A stretch of DNA of 64,000 nt from positions 2,232,001 through 2,296,000 of the forward strand of contig OY730440.1 of the NCBI GenBank assembly GCA_963422655.1, in the 5' to 3' direction. Under the pieces are notes generated by a model. The model was given only the letters and a program-made list of their open reading frames with translations, searched no databases and was not told the DNA's origin. Below are positions 55,426 to 63,898 of this stretch, in pieces. A program made the translations under genes and the position numbers. Origin of the DNA: CATQHS01 sp963422655. GTDB lineage: Bacteria > Actinomycetota > Acidimicrobiia > Acidimicrobiales > Aldehydirespiratoraceae. How positions within the stretch are numbered: the first letter of the stretch is position 1; every line of letters starts with the position of its first letter.

Positions 55426-57800
55426 CGACCGGCGCTGCATCCACCGACCGGCCCCGCCTGCTCCAGCCCGGCCTCGGGCGGGGTGATCCGGGCACAGAGC
55501 GATACCGGGTGACCGGGGGAGGCGCCACGGTGCTGGCCCTCGAACCCGGCGACCGGATCGAGATAGTCGACCCCGAAGGCCGCCAGCCGTGTGAGCTGAT
55601 CGCTTTCGATGCAGCGGGCGTGAGTGATCCCGGCCTGTTGGGAGCGGCTCGAGCGACCGGCTCGGGCCTTCGAACCCGGACCATCCTGTCGGCGCCGGTC
55701 ACCGATGCTCGCCGGGTTCGCGTCGGCCTGCACCGGCGGGGCATCGACCTCACCGATGCCCGTCCGGCTTACGTGTTCGAGGCAGATTCGGCGGCAGGGT
55801 CCGAGGCGTCGTTCACCGCTCAGGTGCCGGTCTCGGTGGTGGTGGCCGCTCCCGGTGGGCCGATGAACATCGAAGGCGGCAACCCGCCCACCGATCTCAT
55901 CGTCCACGTCCACCGGTCGTTCGTGCCTGAACCCGGCGAGACCAACGAGGCGGGCCTGCCCGCTCCGCTGGCCGACCCGACTCAGGACTTCACCATCCGG
56001 CGAGCTACCGCCGCGGCTTACGAGGTGGCCAAGGGGGACTACTTCCAAGTGGTTGATATCGAAGGCCGGGAGTGCTCCGACTTCCAGTGCTTCGTCGTCG
56101 GCGATCTGGATTCGGCCCCCCCGGGCTGTCTCGACCCGACCGTCACCCGAACCCTGATGGGCTCGGTCTACCCGGCTCCCGGCCTGTATGCCCGCTTCTA
56201 CAACGCCGAGATGCAACCCTTGGTCGAGGTGGTGCAAGACACCGTCGGCCGCCATGACACGTTCAACACCGCCTGCAACGCCCGCTACTACGAAGAGATG
56301 GGATTTCCGGGCCACGCCAACTGCACCGACAACATCAACGCGGCTTGGGCACCTTACGGGGTGGCGGCCCGGCGGGGCTGGGAAGCTGTCAACTTCTTCT
56401 ACAACACCCACATAGACGACACCAACCAGATCTATTTCGACGAGCCTTGGTCACGTCCGGGCGACTACGTGCTGCTGCGGGCCCTCGAAGATCTGGTGTG
56501 CGTGTCGACGGCCTGTCCCAGTGACATCGACCCGGCCAACGGGTGGAACCCGACCGACATCGGTATTCGCGTCTACCCCGGTGCCAACATGTTCAAGAAA
56601 GCGACCGCGTTCCGTATGACCGCCGACTCAGAGGCCGAGCTCACCAAAGAGACCGGCTTTCACTCTCGCACCTCGGATCACACCCGCAACTTCATCGAGT
56701 ACAACGGCTACTGGCTGGCCAATTCCTACACCAGCCACGGCGCCGTCGAGGAGTACTGGGCCTGTCGGCAGGCGGCGGTGGTCATCGATCTATCCCCGTT
56801 GCGTAAGTACGAGGTTTCGGGCCCCGATGCCGAGTTGTTGCTACAGACCTGCGTGACCCGCGACATCCGGAGGCTGTCCGATGGCGGTGTCGCCTACACC
56901 GCCATGTGTTACGACACCGGCGGGATGATCGACGACGGCACCGTCTTCCGGCTGGGCCGTGACAACCTCCGTTGGATCGGCGGCAGTGACATCAGCGGGC
57001 TCTGGCTTCGTCGGCAGGCCCGGGCGCGGGGGCTGCGGGTCTGGGTGAAGGACTCCACCGACCAGCTCCACAACCTTCAGGTCCAGGGTCCGGCCAGCCG
57101 TGAGATCCTCGAACAGATCGTCTGGACCCGCCCCGATCAGCCCACCGTCAGCGAGCTGGGATGGTTCCGGTTCACCATCGCCCGTATCGGCGATCACAAC
57201 GGGGTGGCCCTGATCGTGTCCCGGACCGGCTACACCGGCGAGCTGGGGTTCGAGGTGTTCTGCCACCCCGGCGACGGGCCCGCGGTGTGGGACGCCATCT
57301 TCGAAGCCGGGGGAGATCACGGGCTGGTGCCGATGGGTCTGGAGGCGCTGGACATGGTCCGGATCGAGGCCGGCCTCATCATGTCCGGACAGGAGTTCTG
57401 CGACCAGACCGATCCTTTCGAGGCCGGTATCGGCTTCACCGTCCCCTTGGCCACCAAGCAGGACGACTTCATCGGCCGTGACGCACTGCTGAAACGCAAA
57501 CAGAGCCCGCAGCGCCGACTGGTCGGCCTCGAGTTGCAAGGAGGCGAGCCGGGCGTCTTCGACGACGGGGTCTACGACGGTCGGGCCCGGGTGGGTTCGG
57601 TCACCAGCGGTACGATCTCCCCGGCGCGGGGCCAAAACATCGCGCTCTGCCGAATGGCGGTGGAGTACGCCGAGATCGGTACCGAGGTCGAGGTCGGCAA
57701 GATCGATGGACACCAGAAGCGCATCCCGGCCACCGTCGTCGGATTCCCGTTCTACGATCCCGGCAAGACCCGCGTTCGTGGCACAGCCGCCCAGAGCTGA
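55422..57800 (+). CDS. tdm: Trimethylamine N-oxide demethylase Tdm (DUF1989-GcvT)
   Basis: 792 residues from GTG 55422, overlapping the upstream gene (GTGA). Cleaves TMAO to dimethylamine and formaldehyde, with tetrahydrofolate able to take the methyl unit. The DUF1989 part (about 200-370) carries metal-type Cys/Asp positions: ECSDFQCFV, HDTFNTACNARYYEEMGFPG, GHANCTDN and CVSTACPSDIDPANGWNPTD. A folate-binding GcvT domain follows (about 410-790; VIDLSPLRKYEVSGPDAELL, SRTGYTGELGFEVFCHPGDG). This two-domain architecture is that of Tdm. Immediately followed by tmm (59-bp gap), as in marine TMA degraders. An aldolase-like or dimethylglycine role is less likely. Confidence 0.9.
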   Translation: MTTGAASTDRPRLLQPGLGRGDPGTERYRVTGGGATVLALEPGDRIEIVDPEGRQPCELIAFDAAGVSDPGLLGAARATGSGLRTRTILSAPVTDARRVRVGLHRRGIDLTDARPAYVFEADSAAGSEASFTAQVPVSVVVAAPGGPMNIEGGNPPTDLIVHVHRSFVPEPGETNEAGLPAPLADPTQDFTIRRATAAAYEVAKGDYFQVVDIEGRECSDFQCFVVGDLDSAPPGCLDPTVTRTLMGSVYPAPGLYARFYNAEMQPLVEVVQDTVGRHDTFNTACNARYYEEMGFPGHANCTDNINAAWAPYGVAARRGWEAVNFFYNTHIDDTNQIYFDEPWSRPGDYVLLRALEDLVCVSTACPSDIDPANGWNPTDIGIRVYPGANMFKKATAFRMTADSEAELTKETGFHSRTSDHTRNFIEYNGYWLANSYTSHGAVEEYWACRQAAVVIDLSPLRKYEVSGPDAELLLQTCVTRDIRRLSDGGVAYTAMCYDTGGMIDDGTVFRLGRDNLRWIGGSDISGLWLRRQARARGLRVWVKDSTDQLHNLQVQGPASREILEQIVWTRPDQPTVSELGWFRFTIARIGDHNGVALIVSRTGYTGELGFEVFCHPGDGPAVWDAIFEAGGDHGLVPMGLEALDMVRIEAGLIMSGQEFCDQTDPFEAGIGFTVPLATKQDDFIGRDALLKRKQSPQRRLVGLELQGGEPGVFDDGVYDGRARVGSVTSGTISPARGQNIALCRMAVEYAEIGTEVEVGKIDGHQKRIPATVVGFPFYDPGKTRVRGTAAQS

Positions 57801-57859
57801 GCGCGACCGCCAAGAGAGGAACCATCCTCATCAGGACGAACATCGAAAAGAGAACCATC

Positions 57860-59209
57860 ATGCGGGTAGCGATCATCGGAGCCGGACCGTGCGGAATGGC
57901 ACAATTGCACGCCTTTGCCAGTGACCGGGCCGCGTCGGCGACCAAGGCCGCGGTCCCCGAGTTGGTCTGCTACGAGAAGCAGAGCGACTGGGGCGGACTG
58001 TGGAACTACACCTGGCGCGTCGGCCTCGACGAGCACGGCGAGCCCTGCCACGGCAGCATGTACCGCTACCTGTGGTCGAACGGCCCCAAGGAGTGCCTGG
58101 AATTCGCCGACTACGGCTTCGAAGAGCACTTCGGCAAACCGGTGGGCTCGTTCCCGCCCCGGGCAGTTCTATACGACTACATAGCGGGCCGGGCCGACCG
58201 CAGCGGAATCCGCGACCGCATCCGCTTCAACCACGCCGTACGTAACGTGAGCCGTTCCACCGATACGGGCCGATTCACGGTGACGGCTCACGACTACGGC
58301 ACCGATTCCACCAGCAGCGAGGACTTCGACTACGTGGTGGTGGCCAGCGGACACTTCTCCACCCCGAACATGCCCCACTACCTTGGCTACGAGACCTTCG
58401 GGGGCACGCTGCTGCACGCCCACGACTTCCGCGACGCGGTGGCGTTCAACAACCGCGACGTGTTGGTGATCGGGTCGAGCTATTCAGCCGAGGACATCGC
58501 CTCACAGTGCTGGAAGTACGGGGCCCGGTCGGTCATCTGCTCGTCGCGCCACGGCCCGATGGGGTTCGACTGGCCCGACGGGATCACCGAGAAGCCCATC
58601 CTCACCCGGGTGCAGGGCCGCACCGTGTATTTCATCGACGGCACCTCCACCGAGGTGGATGCCATCATCTCCTGCACCGGCTACCAGCACCACTTCCCGT
58701 TCATGGATGACGATCTACGACTGGTGACCACCAACCGGCTGGCCACTTCCATGCTGTACCGGGGTGTGGTGTTCCAGCCCGACAACCGGGTGATGTACCT
58801 GGGGATGCAGGACCAGTGGTACACGTTCAACATGTTCGATGCCCAGGCCTGGTATGCCCGGGACGTGATCCTGGGCCGCATCGCTTTACCCGGCGCCGAT
58901 GAGCAGGCCGGCTGGATCGCTGAGCAGCAGGCGGCCGAGGACGCCCTCGAAGACGACTATCAGGCCATCGACTTCCAGGGCGCCTACACCCAGGACCTGG
59001 TGGACCGCACCGACTACCCCGATTTCGACACGGCGCTGATCAACCGGATGTTCAAGGACTGGAAGAAGCACAAGAAGCTGTCGATCGTCGCTTACCGAGA
59101 CCACGGCCACACATCGCCGCTCACCGGCACGATGGCGCCGGTGCACCACACGCCGTGGGCCGAAGCCATGGACGACTCGCTGGAGTCCTACCTGGCCGAG
59201 TCGGGCTGA
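57860..59209 (+). CDS. tmm: Trimethylamine monooxygenase Tmm (bacterial flavin-containing monooxygenase)
   Basis: Oxidises trimethylamine to TMAO with NADPH and O2. 449 residues. FAD motif VAIIGAGPCGM (residues 3-13), the FMO signature-like FGGTLLHAHDFRD near 180-190, NADPH motif VIGSSYSAEDIASQCWKYGA near 202-221. The segments NGPKECLEFADYGFEEHFGK, VASGHFSTPNMP, CTGYQHHFPF, GMQDQWYTFNMFDAQAWYAR and TGTMAPVHHTPW match bacterial Tmm very closely. Some Tmm also oxidise dimethylsulfide. Co-directional with tdm directly upstream. Confidence 0.95.
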   Translation: MRVAIIGAGPCGMAQLHAFASDRAASATKAAVPELVCYEKQSDWGGLWNYTWRVGLDEHGEPCHGSMYRYLWSNGPKECLEFADYGFEEHFGKPVGSFPPRAVLYDYIAGRADRSGIRDRIRFNHAVRNVSRSTDTGRFTVTAHDYGTDSTSSEDFDYVVVASGHFSTPNMPHYLGYETFGGTLLHAHDFRDAVAFNNRDVLVIGSSYSAEDIASQCWKYGARSVICSSRHGPMGFDWPDGITEKPILTRVQGRTVYFIDGTSTEVDAIISCTGYQHHFPFMDDDLRLVTTNRLATSMLYRGVVFQPDNRVMYLGMQDQWYTFNMFDAQAWYARDVILGRIALPGADEQAGWIAEQQAAEDALEDDYQAIDFQGAYTQDLVDRTDYPDFDTALINRMFKDWKKHKKLSIVAYRDHGHTSPLTGTMAPVHHTPWAEAMDDSLESYLAESG

Positions 59210-59246
59210 TCGGCCGAGCCGAGCAAAGCGCAGCGCTGCGCAGGCG

Positions 59247-61703
59247 GTGGACATGGACGACGTGATCATCGTCGGGGGCGGCATCGGCGGCCTCACCTTG
59301 GCGCTGATGTTGCACCAGCGGGGCATCGGTGCCCGCGTCTACGAGTCCGCTCCCGAGATCGAACCGGTCGGCGTGGGTATCAGCCTCCTGCCCCATGCCA
59401 GCAAGGAGTTGGGTTTGCTGGGTCTGGAAGATGCTCTGAGCACGGTAGCGGTCACCACCACGGCGTCCCGCTTCTTCAACCGTTTCGGGCAGCTCGTCTA
59501 CTCTGAGCCGGTCGGGCGCTTCGCTGGCTACGACTGGCCCCAGTTCCAGATCCACCGGGGCGACCTGCAACAGGTGCTTTACGAGGCCTACGTCGCCCGG
59601 GTCCCCGATGGGGCCGAACGGGTGGTCACCGGCCATCGTTGCGTGGGCGTGGAACAGGACGGCCACGGCGCCGTCGCCCGTTTCGTCGATCCCTCCACGG
59701 GCCGGGATCGGGGTGCGGCCCGGGGTGCGGCGGTGATAGGCTGCGACGGGATCGGTTCAGCGGTACGCCGCCAGTTCTTCCCCGACGAGGGCCCGCCCAT
59801 CTACTCCGGTGTGAACATGTGGCGGGGCGTGACCGTTTGGGAGCCCTTCCTCGGTGGGTCCACCTACCTGCGGGCGGGCTGGCTCACTTGCGGCAAGATG
59901 GTGATCTATCCGATCCGTCACAACGTCGACGGCGAGGGTCGCCAGCTCGTCAACTGGGTGGCGGAGGTGCAGACCGACGAATACAACGAGCAGGACTGGA
60001 ACCGGATCGGTCGCTTGGAGGATTTCTACGATGTGTTCGCGGATTGGACCTTCGACTGGCTCGACGTGGCCGGGCTCATCCGCAGCACCGCCGAGATCCT
60101 CGAGTACCCGATGGTCGACCGCGATCCTCTGCCCCGGTGGAGCCACGGCCGGGTGACACTGCTGGGTGACGCCGCCCATCCCATGTATCCCCGTGGCTCC
60201 AACGGCGCAGGTCAGGCCGTCCTCGACGCCTACGCCTTGGCCGAATGCCTGCAGTCGTCGGCTACGGTGGCCGAAGGGTTGAAGGCTTACGAGGACCGCC
60301 GTCTCGGTGCCACCGCGGCTGTGGTCCGGGCCAGTCGGGCCGCTCCCCCTGACGTGATCCTGCAGGAAGTCCACGAGCGCACCGGCGACCGGCCCTTCGA
60401 GCGCATCGAGGACGTGATCACGCCCCAAGAGATGGCTGCCCTGTCCGACGGATACAAGCGGGTGGCCGGCTACGACCGCGAATCCCTGACAACTACGCCT
60501 CGCCCGAAATCCGAGAGAAAACCGGCACCCTCCGACGCCGACGTGATCGTCGTCGGCGCCGGCATCATGGGAGCGAGCATCGCCTTCGGTTTGGCGGTGC
60601 GGTCCGACGCCCGGGTGCTGGTCATCGACGAACGCCCGCCTGTGGGCGGGATCTCGGGAAGGACTTTCGGCCAAGTCCGTCAGCACTATTCCAACCGGCT
60701 GCTGGTGAAGATGGCCATGCGGGGCTTCGAGGTGATCGGGAACTGGCGAGAAGAGGTCGGGGTCGGTGACCCGGGTTATGCCCGGCTCGGCTACCTCCTG
60801 CTGGTTGCCGAGGATCAACTCGACGCTTTGCGCCGCAACGTCGAGCTCGGGCAGAGTTGCGGTGTAGACACCCGTTTCGTGAGCCCCGGCGAGATCGCCG
60901 CCATCGAGCCGCTGCTGATCACCGACGACTTGGCCGGCGGAGCCTACGAACCCGACGGCGGCTACGTCGATGTCACCAAGATGGTGCTGAGCTGGTTGAT
61001 GGCAGCCCGGATGCACGGCGCCGAGATCTTGGCTGGAGTGGAAGTGACCGCGCTCAGAACCAGCGGTGACGATCTGGTCGGGGTGTCGACCTCGATCGGC
61101 GACATAGATGCCCCGGTAGTGGTGACGGCAACCGGGGCATGGGGAGGCGAGCTCCTCGATCCGTTGGGCGTATCGGTGCCGCTACAGCGACGCCGGTTGG
61201 ACATGGCCGTGCTCGAGATCGAACCGGGCCGACCCCAGTTGCACGCTTGCGTCACCGACGGTAACTCCAATATCGTGGTGCGCCCCGATATGGGCCGTCA
61301 CATCCTGGCCGTTGCCTACCCCGACGACATGGCGACCGTGGATGACCCACTGGCTCCCGGTCCCGATAACGACCTCCGAGCCCACTTGGATCGGCTCGAT
61401 CGAGCCTTCGCGGCCCGGATGCCGACCATGCGAGGCGCGACGGTGGTCCGCCACGTGAGCGGGGCGTATGACGTCACCCCGGACTACCACCCCGTGATCG
61501 GCTGGGCCCCCGAGATCGGCGGCCTCTTCTTGGCCCTGGGATTTTCGGGCCACGGGCTGAAACTGTCACCGGCGGTCGGGGAGATCGTGGCCGCGGCCGT
61601 GCTCGGTCACGAGCCGCCCTTCGACATCGGCGCCCTGCGGCTGGGCCGCTTCGACGACGGCGACCACATGTTCTGCGCCTACGGGCCGGGCGCCCGAGCC
61701 TGA
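59247..61703 (+). CDS. Fusion of group A flavin monooxygenase and DAO-family amine oxidoreductase
   Basis: 818 residues in one continuous frame. The N-terminal half (about 1-410) is a PHBH/UbiH-type FAD monooxygenase: IIVGGGIGGLTLALML, GCDGIGSAVRRQFF (DG motif) and LLGDAAHPMYPRGSNGAGQA (GD motif). After a basic Pro/Lys/Ser linker (TTTPRPKSERKPAPS) a second FAD-binding domain begins (VIVVGAGIMGASIAFGLAV), of the DAO/sarcosine oxidase beta type, ending with VTPDYHPVIGW and LGFSGHGLKLSPAVGEIV. Such a two-flavin fusion is unusual. It sits 37 bp after tmm and is probably part of the amine operon. It may hydroxylate and oxidise an N-methyl substrate. The exact substrate is unknown. Confidence 0.85.
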   Translation: MDMDDVIIVGGGIGGLTLALMLHQRGIGARVYESAPEIEPVGVGISLLPHASKELGLLGLEDALSTVAVTTTASRFFNRFGQLVYSEPVGRFAGYDWPQFQIHRGDLQQVLYEAYVARVPDGAERVVTGHRCVGVEQDGHGAVARFVDPSTGRDRGAARGAAVIGCDGIGSAVRRQFFPDEGPPIYSGVNMWRGVTVWEPFLGGSTYLRAGWLTCGKMVIYPIRHNVDGEGRQLVNWVAEVQTDEYNEQDWNRIGRLEDFYDVFADWTFDWLDVAGLIRSTAEILEYPMVDRDPLPRWSHGRVTLLGDAAHPMYPRGSNGAGQAVLDAYALAECLQSSATVAEGLKAYEDRRLGATAAVVRASRAAPPDVILQEVHERTGDRPFERIEDVITPQEMAALSDGYKRVAGYDRESLTTTPRPKSERKPAPSDADVIVVGAGIMGASIAFGLAVRSDARVLVIDERPPVGGISGRTFGQVRQHYSNRLLVKMAMRGFEVIGNWREEVGVGDPGYARLGYLLLVAEDQLDALRRNVELGQSCGVDTRFVSPGEIAAIEPLLITDDLAGGAYEPDGGYVDVTKMVLSWLMAARMHGAEILAGVEVTALRTSGDDLVGVSTSIGDIDAPVVVTATGAWGGELLDPLGVSVPLQRRRLDMAVLEIEPGRPQLHACVTDGNSNIVVRPDMGRHILAVAYPDDMATVDDPLAPGPDNDLRAHLDRLDRAFAARMPTMRGATVVRHVSGAYDVTPDYHPVIGWAPEIGGLFLALGFSGHGLKLSPAVGEIVAAAVLGHEPPFDIGALRLGRFDDGDHMFCAYGPGARA

Positions 61704-62086
61704 CCGGGTAGGTCGGGGTCGAGGCGGTGGTAATCACTGGCCTCGGCCCCGAACACCGCTGCGTTGGTGGTGAGACCGGTGGGGGAATCCAGCGTTCCGG
61801 CGGCAATGGAAATGGCTTCGGGTCGGTCGGTGCACCGCCAGAACAGGCTGCTGCCACAGTGCGAACAGAACCCGTAGGCCACGGCCGGCTCCTCGGCCGG
61901 GGTCCACCACCTGAGGGTGTTACCGGTGTCGTCGAGGGCGAGGTCGCTCACGGCGGTTCTGGTGGCGGCCATGAAATGGCCCGTCCAGTGCCGACACCGG
62001 TGGCAATGGCAGTTGATCACCGGGCGGAGCGGGCCCGTGAGCGTGAAGCGCACCGAGGCACATGAGCATCGGCCGGTAAGAGCCAC
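61679..62086 (-). CDS. GFA-family zinc protein (glutathione-dependent formaldehyde-activating-like)
   Basis: 135 residues with the GFA zinc-site pattern: GRCSCASVRF, INCHCHRCRHWTGHF and GFCSHCGSSLFWRC. GFA enzymes promote S-hydroxymethyl-thiol formation from formaldehyde, but many family members have other roles, and actinobacteria use mycothiol rather than glutathione. The context of formaldehyde-releasing demethylation (Tdm and N-methylglutamate dehydrogenase) makes a formaldehyde-related role plausible. Overlaps the 3' end of the flavin fusion by 25 bp, convergent. Confidence 0.85.
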   Translation of the reverse strand: MALTGRCSCASVRFTLTGPLRPVINCHCHRCRHWTGHFMAATRTAVSDLALDDTGNTLRWWTPAEEPAVAYGFCSHCGSSLFWRCTDRPEAISIAAGTLDSPTGLTTNAAVFGAEASDYHRLDPDLPGQARAPGP

Positions 62087-62092
62087 GGGCCG

Positions 62093-63424
62093 TCAGCTCC
62101 AGGGGAACGGGCTGTTGGAGACCGGGTGGAGCCGGCCTTGGGCGTACCGGCTGTAGCGGAACGGTTCCAGCAACCCCTGGGGCTGGCCCATGATCTCCTT
62201 GGCCACCAAGGCCCCGACGCCGATCATCTTGTAGCCGTGGTTGGAGTCGGCGATGAAGTAGACGTTGTCGGCGAACACGTCGAACACCGGGAAGCTGTCG
62301 GGGGTGAAGCTGCCGATGCCGCCCGAGGGTTCCTTGCTGATCAGGTGGCTCTTACCCTCGAAGCGCTTCTGACAGAAAGCCAGAGCCGCGGTCCAGGTGC
62401 GGTGGAACTCGGCGCCCACCACGAAGTCGGGAGACTCGGGCCCGTAAGGGTCGACCGCCACCTCCGAGCCGGGCTTGTCCACCCGGTAGGGCATGTAACC
62501 GCCCTGTACCCCTCCGAAATTGAAGTCCGGTTTGTAGTAGACGCCCCACGGGTGCTCGGTCACCAGCCCGTGCTCGTCGTAAAGAGCGGCGTCGGTGTCG
62601 ATGTGCACCACCGGCCCCATGTTGCCGTCGTTGTCGACCAGGTAGCCGGGATCAACTTGAAGGGTTCCTTCCTGCAACGCCCAGTAGGTCCACGTCGCCA
62701 TGTCATGAAGGTCGCCATCGGACCCCAGCACCCCGGTGACGGTGGGGAGGTCGAGCATGGCCCACTGGCTCTGGACCCAGGGCCCGGTGGCGACGATCAC
62801 CTGATCACAGGCTATGGAGCCCTGATCGGTGACGACGGCGGTTACCGCCCCCGAGGCGTCACGATCGAAGCCCTCGTGGGTGACCCCGGCGATGAGGGTG
62901 ACCCCTTCGGCCTCGGCTCTGGCCCACAAACCCTTGAGCGACGCCATGTTGTTGGCGTAGCCGCCCCGGTGCTCGTGCAGCACGCTGGTGATTCCTCGGG
63001 CCTGCCAGTCCTCAAAGATACCCCGCATGTAAGCCATGGACGCATCGGCACCCTCGACGAACGTCGAGTCATAGCCGATGGCTCGTTGCTGTTCGTGGAT
63101 CGAGGCGACATCGTCGTGCATGGCTTCGTGGCTGATCTGAAGGTACCCCACCGGGTGGTAGGAGAACCCTTCGGGGTCACTGTCCCAAACGCTCACCGAA
63201 TGGGCCATCAGCTCCCGCATGGCGGGCTGGAAGTAGTTGTTGCGGATGACGCCGCAGGCGATGCCCGACGCGCCCGCCCCGATGCCGGTCTTGTCGACGA
63301 TGACGATGTCGGAGCCCGGGCCCCGCCCGGCCGCTTCGAGCTCTCTGGCCAGGTGCCAGGCCGTGGAGAGGCCGTGGATGCCGGCACCGACGATCACGTA
63401 CTTGGCAGTGGCCAGGGATGCCAT
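62093..63424 (-). CDS. FAD-dependent oxidoreductase, DAO family (sarcosine/dimethylglycine oxidase-like)
   Basis: 443 residues. FAD motif VIVGAGIHGLSTAWHLA (about 10-26), GASGIACGVIRNNYFQPAM, the second FAD-contacting segment and C-terminal GGIGSFTPDSFPVFDV and HGYKMIGVGALVAKEIMG. The pattern SGIACGVIRNN recalls SoxB-type amine oxidoreductases. It follows an unrecognised 147-residue protein and precedes a GFA protein, all leftward. It probably oxidises an N-methylated amine or amino acid. The partner of a folate-type enzyme lying upstream of the window edge cannot be assessed. Confidence 0.82.
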   Translation of the reverse strand: MASLATAKYVIVGAGIHGLSTAWHLARELEAAGRGPGSDIVIVDKTGIGAGASGIACGVIRNNYFQPAMRELMAHSVSVWDSDPEGFSYHPVGYLQISHEAMHDDVASIHEQQRAIGYDSTFVEGADASMAYMRGIFEDWQARGITSVLHEHRGGYANNMASLKGLWARAEAEGVTLIAGVTHEGFDRDASGAVTAVVTDQGSIACDQVIVATGPWVQSQWAMLDLPTVTGVLGSDGDLHDMATWTYWALQEGTLQVDPGYLVDNDGNMGPVVHIDTDAALYDEHGLVTEHPWGVYYKPDFNFGGVQGGYMPYRVDKPGSEVAVDPYGPESPDFVVGAEFHRTWTAALAFCQKRFEGKSHLISKEPSGGIGSFTPDSFPVFDVFADNVYFIADSNHGYKMIGVGALVAKEIMGQPQGLLEPFRYSRYAQGRLHPVSNSPFPWS

Positions 63425-63453
63425 GTCCTTGCTCCTGAACGAATAGTTTTCGA

Positions 63454-63897
63454 CTAGTGGGCGGCGGGGGGCTCCCAGCCTTCGAGCACGGGCGGGCGCC
63501 AGTCGGTTCCGACCGTTCGCGACTTCTCCTGCCAGGGGCCCAGTTGAACCTGCGGAAACTTGCAGTGGACGGCTTTGAGAGCGATGCCGTAGGAGTTGCC
63601 CTCCATGAGATGTTTGATGAGCACCTTGCGGGCCATCTCGTTTTCACGTCCGGCCGGGATCTCGAAGTAGATCTTGATGAAAGAGTTCGAGTACCGGTCG
63701 AAGACGGCGGGTACGCCGTCCTCGGTGAGCAGTTCGATGTCCTCGAGCCAGTTGATGTCGGAGCCCGGCGTAACTGCCAGCAGGTCGATGTCTTCTACCA
63801 CCGACATGTCACTCTGGTAGGCGAACCGCTTGCCGGCCAACTGCTCGGCGTCGATGGCAACGGTCCGGGCGCCGGTGTCGGATCTGGGTGCGCCCAT
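63454..63897 (-). CDS. Unrecognised 147-residue protein
   Basis: Soluble, mixed charge. A notable region is DINWLEDIELLTEDGVPAVF followed by RYSNSFIKIYFEIPAGREN. No Cys pairs or membrane segments and no family I recognise. Located between a gene of which only the end is visible and the DAO oxidoreductase (29-bp gap), all leftward and probably one operon. May be a subunit or chaperone of the oxidoreductase. Confidence 0.6.
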   Translation of the reverse strand: MGAPRSDTGARTVAIDAEQLAGKRFAYQSDMSVVEDIDLLAVTPGSDINWLEDIELLTEDGVPAVFDRYSNSFIKIYFEIPAGRENEMARKVLIKHLMEGNSYGIALKAVHCKFPQVQLGPWQEKSRTVGTDWRPPVLEGWEPPAAH

Positions 63898-63898
63898 C

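Noticed and set aside
62126..63457. 443-codon plus-strand frame opposite the DAO oxidoreductase
   Set aside because: Exact complement of a gene with an intact FAD motif; composition typical of antisense shadows.
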